Source: Firmicutes bacterium CAG:631 (GTDB lineage: Bacteria > Bacillota_I > Bacilli_A > RFN20 > CAG-631). From it: a stretch of DNA of 13,365 nt. Where the stretch lies: contig HF998022.1 in NCBI GenBank assembly GCA_000433015.1, forward strand, positions 70,350 through 83,714, written 5' to 3'. The translations under genes were made by a program, and so were the position numbers. Within the stretch, counting starts at the first letter, position 1; each line of letters begins with the position of its first letter. Shown in pieces: positions 7,299 to 12,912 of the stretch. The notes beneath the pieces are model-generated. The model made no database searches and had not been told where the DNA came from. It was given only the letters and a program-made list of their open reading frames with translations.

Positions 7299-7919
7299 AT
7301 GAAAAAAAGATGGTTTGGTTACAGTTTGTTTGCTTGTTTTTCTTTACTTTTAGGAGCTTGTGATCAAACGACAACATCTTCTTCAATAGATGATATTTAT
7401 GACATTGAAAAAGTAAATGAGGTAGAAGCCTTAATTTCTGATTTACCTTCTCCCTCAACAAATAATCAAGTTGTCATTTCTATTTTTACAGTTCAAGATG
7501 CTTACAATGATTTAAATGAAAAAGAAAAAGAAATGGTTGAAAATTATACAGTATTAGAATCTTATGTAGATCAAATCTATTCTTTGGTGACCATCGATGG
7601 AACATACTCTTCAAAATATGAAGTCGCTTTGTATATCTTTTTATATGATGATCTACCAAGTAACTTTATCACTAAAGATGAGGCCGAAGCCTTGGGTTGG
7701 ACCGGAGGAAGTTTATGGTTCTATGCTGATGGGAAAAGCATTGGCGGAGATCGGTTTTATAATCGTGAAAGATTATTACCGGAAGGGGTTTATTATGAAT
7801 GTGATATCGATTATCAAGGAGAACGTTCAAGAAATGCTTTACGAATTGTCTATAGTTTATCTTTAGATACGATTTATTATACTTCAAATCACTATAGTAG
7901 TTTTGAACAACTTTATTAA
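7299..7919 (+). CDS. Lipid-anchored barnase-family ribonuclease
   Basis: 206 residues. The first ATG with a ribosome site (AAGAGGG, 7286-7291) is at 7299. An upstream in-frame start at 7266 would overlap the permease and bury the signal peptide. Residues 1-20 are a lipoprotein signal with lipobox LGAC, lipidated on C21. Residues 36-95 form a helical, acidic domain (VEALISDLPSP...AYNDLNEKEKEMVENY) like the short repeats of Firmicute surface proteins. Residues 108-206 align with barnase. K126, R156, E167, R178, R182 and H198 correspond to barnase K27, R59, E73, R83, R87 and H102; GKSIGGD and NHYSSF are almost identical to barnase. It should cleave RNA outside the membrane. No barstar-like gene is visible nearby. 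Confidence 0.9.
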   Translation: MKKRWFGYSLFACFSLLLGACDQTTTSSSIDDIYDIEKVNEVEALISDLPSPSTNNQVVISIFTVQDAYNDLNEKEKEMVENYTVLESYVDQIYSLVTIDGTYSSKYEVALYIFLYDDLPSNFITKDEAEALGWTGGSLWFYADGKSIGGDRFYNRERLLPEGVYYECDIDYQGERSRNALRIVYSLSLDTIYYTSNHYSSFEQLY

Positions 7920-7942
7920 AAGATTAAAAAGGAGGGTTTGTC

Positions 7943-8851
7943 ATGAGTAAAATTTTTGTAGTTGGCAGTATTAATGTCGATTATGTCATGGAAATCACTC
8001 ATTTACCTTTATTAGGTGAAACCCTCCCTAGTCAATCTTTTTTAATGAACTTTGGTGGTAAAGGTGCCAATCAAGCGGTAGCTCTAGCCAAGCAAAATGA
8101 AGAAGTTTATCTCATTGGTTGTGTAGGACAAGATACAATGGGGAAAGATTCGATTCAATCTTTAAATCAATATGGTGTGCATACGGATTTTATCAAGACG
8201 ATAGAACATCAAAATACGGGATTGGCTTTTATTTTGGTGGAAAATCACAATAATCGCATTCTTTTACATGCAGGAGCGAATCAAAATATTCAAAAGCAAC
8301 AAATTTTAGATGCGCTTTCTTTAGCATTACCAAATGACTATCTTTTAGTGCAACTAGAAACCAATTTAGATATGGTTTATTTTGCAATACATGAAGCCCA
8401 AAAAAGAAAAATGAATGTTGTTTTTAATCCAGCACCTGTTCAATCCATTGATATGGAAATCCTTGATTTTATTGATATTTTAATTGTAAATGAAATTGAA
8501 TGTGAAATGCTACTTCATTGTAAATATAATCAAAAAGAGCAAGTTCAATCATTTATAAATAAGCATCAAATTGCTTATTTTATCGTAACTCTTGGCGAAA
8601 AAGGTGCGATGGTCTATCATCAACAAGAAGTGACTTCTTATCCAGCACATGCCGTAAAAGTTGTTGATACGACAGCTGCAGGAGATACGTTTATCGGCGC
8701 TTTTTTATCAGAATGGATTCGTTCTGCAAATCTTTCTCAAAGCATGCAATATGCTATTGTCGCTAGTGCTTTAACATGTACCCATATTGGAGCGCAAAAA
8801 AGCATTCAATCTAGAGAAGAAGTTCAAAATTATCTTAAGGTACATTTTTAA
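7943..8851 (+). CDS. rbsK: Ribokinase (PfkB family)
   Basis: 302 residues, typical length. It phosphorylates D-ribose at O5 with ATP in the cytoplasm. NVD (11-13) and GGKGAN (38-43) form the sugar site. NPAP (162-165) and NEIE (183-186) are family motifs. DTTAAGDTF (242-250) is the C-terminal PfkB signature with catalytic base D248. The ATG is preceded by AAGGAGGG. It is 23 nt downstream of the ribonuclease gene and probably in the same transcript. No ribose transporter or rbs repressor is present here, so ribose from nucleosides or RNA is a reasonable source. A different PfkB sugar kinase remains possible. Confidence 0.93.
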   Translation: MSKIFVVGSINVDYVMEITHLPLLGETLPSQSFLMNFGGKGANQAVALAKQNEEVYLIGCVGQDTMGKDSIQSLNQYGVHTDFIKTIEHQNTGLAFILVENHNNRILLHAGANQNIQKQQILDALSLALPNDYLLVQLETNLDMVYFAIHEAQKRKMNVVFNPAPVQSIDMEILDFIDILIVNEIECEMLLHCKYNQKEQVQSFINKHQIAYFIVTLGEKGAMVYHQQEVTSYPAHAVKVVDTTAAGDTFIGAFLSEWIRSANLSQSMQYAIVASALTCTHIGAQKSIQSREEVQNYLKVHF

Positions 8852-8852
8852 C

Positions 8853-8880
8853 TTGCATTTTTAATAAATTATGCTATAGT
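8853..8880 (+). promoter_or_regulatory. Promoter of tRNA-Val
   Basis: TTGCAT (8853-8858), 16-nt spacer, TATAGT (8875-8880) with an extended TGC just before the -10. It starts 1 nt after the ribokinase stop codon. Confidence 0.65.
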
Positions 8881-8890
8881 AAATGTACTT

Positions 8891-8966
8891 GGAATCATAG
8901 CTCAGCTGGGAGAGCACCTGCTTGACGTGCAGGGGGTCATGGGTTCGAGTCCCTTTGATTCCACCA
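8891..8966 (+). tRNA. tRNA-Val (anticodon GAC)
   Basis: 76 nt with encoded CCA. The acceptor is GGAATCA/TGATTCC with discriminator A. The D arm is GCTC/GAGC. The anticodon stem CCTGC/GCAGG has loop TTGACGT, giving GAC. The T stem ATGGG/CCCTT has a U-U mismatch at positions 50-64, which is unusual but tolerable. Confidence 0.95.
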
Positions 8967-8978
8967 TTCGTACAACAT

Positions 8979-9025
8979 GTCTGATACAAACTTAGTCGAT
9001 GACTAGGGGTGTGCAGACTTTTTTT
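8979..9025 (+). terminator. Intrinsic terminator of tRNA-Val
   Basis: Two nested stems: GTCTG (8979-8983) with CAGAC (9014-9018) outside, and CTTAGTC with GACTAGG around a GAT loop inside. Seven T follow (9019-9025). Confidence 0.75.
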
Positions 9026-9089
9026 GTTTTCGAACATTTCGTGGTCGATTCTTTATCTTGGAATAGTCAAGCAATTTGAAGTATAACAA

Positions 9090-9149
9090 TCATTTGTAAA
9101 TATTGGCGTAACTGTAATTTATCTGCATTGGCGCATAGGCATAATTCAT
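9090..9149 (-). CDS. Possible 19-residue tyrosine-rich peptide
   Basis: A short frame with AAGGAG 9 nt before its ATG, encoding MNYAYAPMQINYSYANIYK. The frame stays open upstream as far as 9206, where a TTG-initiated version of about 36 residues (…CYAYEKNKEHLQ…) is possible. It contains alternating Tyr-Ala pairs. It lies in the 355-nt gap between the tRNA-Val terminator and the lipoprotein gene. I do not recognise a family with certainty. It could be a relic of a longer gene or a real small peptide. Confidence 0.25.
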   Translation of the reverse strand: MNYAYAPMQINYSYANIYK

Positions 9150-9157
9150 TTGTAAAT
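9090..9157. repeat. 12-bp direct repeat pair
   Basis: TCATTTGTAAAT occurs at 9090-9101 and 9146-9157, and ATTGGCG recurs between them. On the minus strand one copy holds the start and the other the stop of the tyrosine-rich small ORF, suggesting duplication within this tract. Confidence 0.6.
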
Positions 9158-9224
9158 GCTCCTTGTTTTTCTCATAAGCATAGCAAACAAACGACAAAAG
9201 GACTATCTAAATGAAAAAAATTAT

Positions 9225-9358
9225 AGTTGAAGTGTAGATTTATTTTTATCTTTTGCTTGTCCCGTTTTTTGCTTTTGTGCTATAATGAATAAGGCAAATT
9301 CATTGGATTGCATCTGATATGTAATTTTTTGGCGTTGCAGTAAAAGTACACTTCAACT
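9225..9358. repeat. Perfect 12-bp inverted repeat flanking a promoter
   Basis: AGTTGAAGTGTA at 9225-9236 and its exact reverse complement TACACTTCAACT at 9347-9358 enclose 110 bp. Four of the next six inner bases also match. The enclosed segment carries the promoter of the downstream lipoprotein gene. This is the layout of invertible (phase-variable) promoters, though paired protein binding sites would look the same. No invertase gene is in the window. Confidence 0.6.
9257..9286 (+). promoter_or_regulatory. Promoter of the 9382 lipoprotein gene
   Basis: TTGTCC (9257-9262), 18-nt spacer, consensus TATAAT (9281-9286) preceded by an extended TGC. The predicted start near 9293 gives an untranslated leader of about 90 nt. 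Confidence 0.6.
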
Positions 9359-9366
9359 GCAAAGCC
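9331..9366 (+). promoter_or_regulatory. Leader hairpin just upstream of the ribosome binding site
   Basis: GGC-G-TTGCAGT (9331-9341) pairs with ACTGCAA-A-GCC (9356-9366): ten pairs, one mismatch and a 14-nt loop. It ends 4 nt before the AGGAGG sequence. The loop and 3' arm overlap the right inverted-repeat arm. Confidence 0.5.
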
Positions 9367-9381
9367 ACAAGGAGGTACACT

Positions 9382-10206
9382 ATGGAAAAAGGCTTATTAA
9401 AAATGGTCTCAACACTTATATGTACAATGACTTGTGCGATTGGTCTTGTTGCTTGCCGTGACAATACGACTAAAACGAGCGAATCAAACGAGGTACAAAT
9501 TAGACAGACTTATCAAGAAATTTATGGTAAGATGTCTGATTTGCTTATGGATACCGCAATCAGCAGCATGACACCAGTCTCTAAGTTAAGCATCCGTAAA
9601 TGCAACAACACAGTTTTATACGCCACATTCCTTGCGGCAGAAGATGAAATTTATACGGAGGCGGTAACGAATTCTACCTGGTTTATTGGTGCAACCACCT
9701 ATGTATATTTGGCGGCTGAACTCTATAAAAATGATACTTTCATTGTTACCGATAGTCCGGTCGGTTACACCATCACACCAGAAAGTGCCGGAACTGTTGC
9801 ACATACAGATGTCATAATGATGTCAAATATGAATGTCGAAACGGGCGAAGTATTGTTGCAGTTGGAATTTGAAACCACCGAATATAGAGAGGGTGTACCA
9901 TATAGTGATAAAAATTACATCTACATAGATGCCAACTACGATTTTACAAAAAAAGAAGTAGAAACATTGCTCATTCATATATGGAGCATTAGCTATTCCA
10001 ATTTAGTTTTAAGCGCTAAATATAGCAATGAAACATTTAAACACATGAATGATGTTTATACTCAAGAAGTAACGGAAACAGTAACGGCGCTGCGCACTAC
10101 ATACGAAAACCAGTTTGAAAAAAAGATACAACTCGGCGATTATACTGCCGAATACGAACGGGCAAACGATTACATGAATAGAAAAATAGAAGAAATGCTC
10201 GGTTAA
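9382..10206 (+). CDS. Lipoprotein of unknown function
   Basis: 274 residues. A lipoprotein signal with lipobox LVAC is lipidated on C25. A Ser/Thr-rich linker (28-38) follows, then a mainly beta body with many Tyr and Thr (about 60-200) and a charged helical C-terminus (about 225-274). No known domain recognised. The ATG lies 6 nt after GGAGG. Codon use is less AT-biased than in its neighbours (many GCG, ACG, GGC, CGT codons), suggesting transfer. It stands alone between the putative invertible promoter and a strong terminator, and is expected on the outer face of the membrane. Confidence 0.8.
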   Translation: MEKGLLKMVSTLICTMTCAIGLVACRDNTTKTSESNEVQIRQTYQEIYGKMSDLLMDTAISSMTPVSKLSIRKCNNTVLYATFLAAEDEIYTEAVTNSTWFIGATTYVYLAAELYKNDTFIVTDSPVGYTITPESAGTVAHTDVIMMSNMNVETGEVLLQLEFETTEYREGVPYSDKNYIYIDANYDFTKKEVETLLIHIWSISYSNLVLSAKYSNETFKHMNDVYTQEVTETVTALRTTYENQFEKKIQLGDYTAEYERANDYMNRKIEEMLG

Positions 10207-10282
10207 ATAACATGCCATGTAAAATGTCTAAAGGTGTGTTGTTCAAGTTGTATTAACAAATAAAATGCCAAAATTTGCTGTT

Positions 10283-10309
10283 AAAGTCCTTAACATAAGG
10301 ACTTTTTTT
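10283..10309 (+). terminator. Strong intrinsic terminator after the lipoprotein gene
   Basis: AAAGTCCTTA (10283-10292), loop ACA, TAAGGACTTT (10296-10305) and more T. The rest of the 10207-10466 gap is AT-rich, and I see nothing else in it. Confidence 0.85.
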
Positions 10310-10466
10310 AGTTGTACTATTTTTGAGTAAAAAATTAAGGGTGTATTTTATTATTTGTATGATAAATAAGTTATTATCAAAAAACTAAAAATGAAAATAG
10401 GCTAAAATTATTATTTATTTTCCTGATAATGATTTTTATAGTATTCGAAAATAAAGTTGGGTTTGA

Positions 10467-10586
10467 TAGTTGAAAAATGATAAGATAAATGATAAGATAT
10501 AGTTGAAAAATGATAAGATAAATGATAAGATATAGTTGAAAAATGATAAGATAAATGATAAGATATAGTTGAAAAATGATAAGATA
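10467..10586 (+). repeat. 33-bp tandem repeat, three full copies and one partial
   Basis: Identical units start at 10467, 10500 and 10533; a 21-bp partial copy spans 10566-10586. Each unit is TAGTTGAAA plus two copies of AATGATAAGATA. There are no spacers, so it is not a CRISPR. It ends 25 nt before the ATG of the AlbA_2 gene. The doubled 12-mer also occurs inside that gene at 11734-11757, where it encodes NDKINDKI. Confidence 0.95.
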
Positions 10587-10611
10587 TTTTAATAAAAGGG
10601 AATGATACTTA

Positions 10612-11952
10612 ATGAATGATGAAAATGTTGTATTGGAATATAAAAAATCTTTAGTTCAACTTAAAGAAGGTATTATTTCTTTATCTTCAATGTTAAATAA
10701 AAGCAATAGAGGCGAGTTATATTTTGGTATAGGACCAAACAAAAAAGTATACCCATTTATGATTTCAAAAAAAACATTAGCAGATATTTCTAACGAAATT
10801 CGAATGAACCTTAAACCTTTACCAATTAGATTAGATATTGAAGTTGTTAAAATTGAAGATATTGATGTTATAAGAATTTATGTTGAAGGCGATGATACAC
10901 CATATTCCGCTTATGGCAGGTACTATATAAGAGTAGATGATGGTGATATTCCTATGACAAATAGTCAACTGCAAAATTTTTTTGAATCTAAAAAAGAAAA
11001 TTATTCTCAATGGGAAGAGAAACCTACCAATTATTCATATGAAGATATTGACGAAGAATTATTAATTAAGGTTATCAGACTTGCTAATGATAAAGGTAGA
11101 CTTAATTATGTATACGATGATATAGGAAAAGCTTTAACAAAATTAAATTTAATAACTGATGATGGCAAAATTAAAACAGCAGGATATTATTTGTTTGGGA
11201 AAGGGAAGCCACTTCTTATTAAAGAAGCCAATTATCCTACTGACACAAGAACAGAATTTGGAGAAATAAAAGAATTTAGAGGAAATATATTCGAATGTAT
11301 AGCAGAAGCCACCTCTTATATTCAAAATCATATCACTTATAAATCAGATATTATAGGCATAGAAAGAATTGAAACTCCCGAAATACCAGTTCAAGCTATT
11401 AGAGAAATTGTAATTAATAGTTTTGCGCATAGTAAATATGCTGTAAGTGGTGATTTTAATCAATTTGTTGTATTTAAATCTTCTGTAAAGATTTATAATC
11501 CTGGTTCAATATATAAAGATGTTGATCCTATTAGATTTGCTAGAGCAGAAGTTGGAAGTAAAATTAGAAATATTTTAATTGCTTCTGTTTTATATAAATG
11601 TGGCTATATTGATGCTTTTGGCACAGGGTTTGATAGGACATTTACTTTGTGTGATAAGCATGATGTAAAATACGAATATAAAAATGATGAATTTGGCTTT
11701 ACTTTTATTTTTTATCGTAATTCTGCTTTTGAAAATGATAAGATAAATGATAAGATAAAAAGTTTTGATGATAAAATATTATTTGAGATTAGAAAAAATA
11801 AATATATAACGATACCTGAACTTAAAAACAAATTAAACAAATCAGAGGTAACTATTTATCGACATTTGAAAAAATTAATTACTGATGGTATTATCAAAAG
11901 AAGTGGTTCAAGAAAAACAGGTTATTGGGAGATTATGAATGATAAAATTTAA
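10612..11952 (+). CDS. AlbA_2 / HATPase_c_4 / winged-helix protein (RecG-like COG2865 type)
   Basis: 446 residues, full length for this family, often annotated as ATP-binding or DNA-binding and sometimes misnamed RecG. Residues 1-125 are an AlbA_2 (schlafen-like) nucleic-acid domain (LEYKKS, RGELYFGI, YYIRVDDGDIPM). Residues 255-370 are a GHKL-type ATPase fragment: AIREIVINSFAHS (262-274), YNPG (295-298), GSKIRN (315-320) and GTGFDR (337-342). A linker NDKINDKI (375-382) follows, then a winged helix (388-441; SEVTIYRHLKKL, SGSRKTGYWEI). AAAGGG lies 11 nt before the ATG. It is probably a DNA-binding regulator or part of a defence or mobile module; activity is unproven. Confidence 0.9.
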   Translation: MNDENVVLEYKKSLVQLKEGIISLSSMLNKSNRGELYFGIGPNKKVYPFMISKKTLADISNEIRMNLKPLPIRLDIEVVKIEDIDVIRIYVEGDDTPYSAYGRYYIRVDDGDIPMTNSQLQNFFESKKENYSQWEEKPTNYSYEDIDEELLIKVIRLANDKGRLNYVYDDIGKALTKLNLITDDGKIKTAGYYLFGKGKPLLIKEANYPTDTRTEFGEIKEFRGNIFECIAEATSYIQNHITYKSDIIGIERIETPEIPVQAIREIVINSFAHSKYAVSGDFNQFVVFKSSVKIYNPGSIYKDVDPIRFARAEVGSKIRNILIASVLYKCGYIDAFGTGFDRTFTLCDKHDVKYEYKNDEFGFTFIFYRNSAFENDKINDKIKSFDDKILFEIRKNKYITIPELKNKLNKSEVTIYRHLKKLITDGIIKRSGSRKTGYWEIMNDKI

Positions 11953-11991
11953 AATACCATTTTAAAAAGTTTAAAGTAAAGGAAGAATGAA

Positions 11992-12549
11992 ATGAAAACA
12001 ACTAATGGATTTCAATTGCTGTATGTGCTTTTGGATGAATTGATTTAGGTTTTTTTGAAGCATCAAGTAAAGATTCTTTGGTTCCATCAAACTTTTTCAT
12101 CCAACGCATAAGAGATGCTTTAGAAATATGATATTTCCTACAAATATCTTTAATGGTCCAATGCGATTTCCCTGTTTTATCTTTATTGACAAGATAAGTT
12201 TTACAAGCAAAATACATCGATTTTCTAAATCTTACACAAGTACAAATATCAAAATATGAATTAGGAAAAAATGAACCAGATCTATCCACCACAAAAAAAT
12301 TGCCAATTACTTTAATGTTACAATCGATTACTTATTAGGTTCTTCTAAAGAAGATATAATTTTAATAACAAAAAAAGATTTAGATAATTTAAAACAAGCA
12401 TCCAATACGATTAATAATTTTATAAAAAAATTTCACCCAACAATGAAACAAATATTTTTAACGCTAGAGACATACAAATAGGTAATAACAACAACAATAT
12501 TGCCATCGGTAACAATACCAATATCAAAAACAGCTTTAATAAAAAATAA
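11992..12549 (+). pseudogene. XRE-family repressor, disrupted and frameshifted
   Basis: A ribosome site (AAAGGAAG, 11978-11985) and start (MKTTN) lie 40 nt after the AlbA_2 gene, but the frame runs straight into transposase DNA. The homology resumes at about 12198 with helix-turn-helix text LTQVQISKYELGKNEPDLST. After a -1 shift at an A7 run (12293-12299) it reads KIANYFNVTIDYLLG. After a second -1 shift at another A7 run (12424-12430) it reads FSPNNETN and IQIGNNNNNIAIGNN, stopping at 12549. Together these match one XRE repressor with an Asn/Ile/Gly repeat tail. About 20 residues of the N-terminal helices are missing. Both shifts at A7 runs could also be sequencing errors, but the inserted DNA is real disruption. 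Confidence 0.75.
12002..12215 (-). mobile_element. Transposase N-terminal fragment (IS remnant)
   Basis: The minus strand encodes WTIKDICRKYHISKASLMRW and then KKFDGTKESL…KPKSIHPKAHT, the helix-turn-helix end of a DDE integrase-core transposase. The catalytic domain is absent: homology stops at about 12003. The right edge, between about 12195 and 12225, is uncertain. The frame stays open to about 12334, but its first 35 or so residues (from a GTG at 12292) are only the complement of the XRE gene. No ends or target duplication are seen. The exact IS family is not determined. Confidence 0.7.
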
Positions 12550-12550
12550 A

Positions 12551-12581
12551 GGTTTACATTTAAACCAAAATAGCATATAAT
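12551..12581 (+). promoter_or_regulatory. Strong promoter with a palindrome over its -35 box
   Basis: TTTACA (12553-12558), 17-nt spacer, consensus TATAAT (12576-12581). The -35 lies inside GGTTTA-CATT-TAAACC (12551-12566), a dyad of operator type. The predicted start is near 12588. Confidence 0.65.
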
Positions 12582-12606
12582 ATAAGTGCGGATATGTATA
12601 ATAAAG

Positions 12607-12636
12607 AAAAGAGAGTGGCGTCAAACACTCTCTTTT
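12607..12636. terminator. Hairpin, possible bidirectional terminator
   Basis: AAAAGAGAGTG (12607-12617) and CACTCTCTTTT (12626-12636) form an 11-bp stem around GCGTCAAA. On the minus strand it runs into CTTTATT, making a reasonable terminator for transcripts from the right. Confidence 0.55.
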
Positions 12637-12693
12637 CATTTCTATTAAAAAAAACTGCTAATAAAGTTTAACTTTACTAACAGTCCAAAAATT

Positions 12694-12718
12694 AGATGCC
12701 GTCAAACATCTTTTTTTT
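12694..12718 (+). terminator. Intrinsic terminator of the candidate small RNA
   Basis: AGATG (12694-12698), loop CCGTCAAA, CATCT (12707-12711), then a T run to 12718. It has the same loop core as the hairpin at 12607. Confidence 0.65.
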
Positions 12719-12762
12719 GATTTTGAAAGGATACTCTAGCGAATATGTATAATTTTTAGAAT

Positions 12763-12831
12763 CTAATCTTCATTATTTTTTTCTTTAACAATTAAATAAA
12801 TAATTATTAAAGTGAGAACAATAAATTCCAA
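12763..12831 (-). CDS. Possible 22-residue hydrophobic toxin-like peptide
   Basis: A TTG start lies 5 nt after AAAGGA. The peptide has one membrane segment (FIVLTLIIIYLIV, residues 3-15) and a charged tail (KEKNNED). This size and shape match type I toxins and holin-like small peptides of Firmicutes. An in-frame TAA directly precedes the TTG, so no longer form exists. Its transcript would run leftwards into the plus-strand small RNA. The TTG start and small size keep confidence low. Confidence 0.35.
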   Translation of the reverse strand: MEFIVLTLIIIYLIVKEKNNED

Positions 12832-12846
12832 TTAAATCCTTTCCGA

Positions 12847-12891
12847 TTATTCCATTCGCGAAAGTCTCCTTCTTTGAATGAAATGAATCAT
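12847..12891 (-). CDS. Possible 14-residue leader peptide
   Basis: An ATG at 12891 lies 11 nt after GGAG and encodes MIHFIQRRRLSRME. A second AAGGAG sits before an internal ATG-GAA-TAA in the same frame. It ends 15 nt before the TTG of the hydrophobic peptide, so translation could be coupled. Confidence 0.25.
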   Translation of the reverse strand: MIHFIQRRRLSRME

Positions 12892-12912
12892 TCTTGCTAT
12901 TTCTCCTTTCCG

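Larger units (their letters stand above)
12588..12718 (+). ncRNA. Candidate ~130-nt structured small RNA
   Basis: The strong upstream promoter is followed by three hairpins and a terminator rather than a clear gene. Hairpins: 12607-12636 (11-bp stem), 12655-12683 (12 of 14 pairs) and 12694-12711 with a T run. The first and third share the loop core CGTCAAA. A 25-codon frame from ATG 12595 (MYNKEKRVASNTLF…) exists but has no ribosome site. It converges on the small membrane-peptide ORF at 12763-12831, so it could act as an antisense antitoxin. No known RNA family recognised. Confidence 0.45.

Noticed and set aside
8942..10310. Integrated element bounded by a duplicated tRNA-Val end
   Set aside because: No second copy of the tRNA 3' end and no integrase gene are present in the window.
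10467..10586. CRISPR-like array
   Set aside because: The 33-bp units are directly adjacent, with no spacers and no cas genes, and each unit is itself internally repeated.
10467..10611. Plasmid iterons and replication origin
   Set aside because: The gene behind the repeats is not a replication initiator and no DnaA-box cluster is visible.
12002..12292. An intact 96-residue DNA-binding gene
   Set aside because: Its first third is the complement of the XRE relic and only the rest matches a transposase; it has a GTG start without a ribosome site.
12433..12639. 68-codon minus-strand frame
   Set aside because: It is the complement of the XRE tail and the first CGTCAAA hairpin; no ribosome site or recognisable content.
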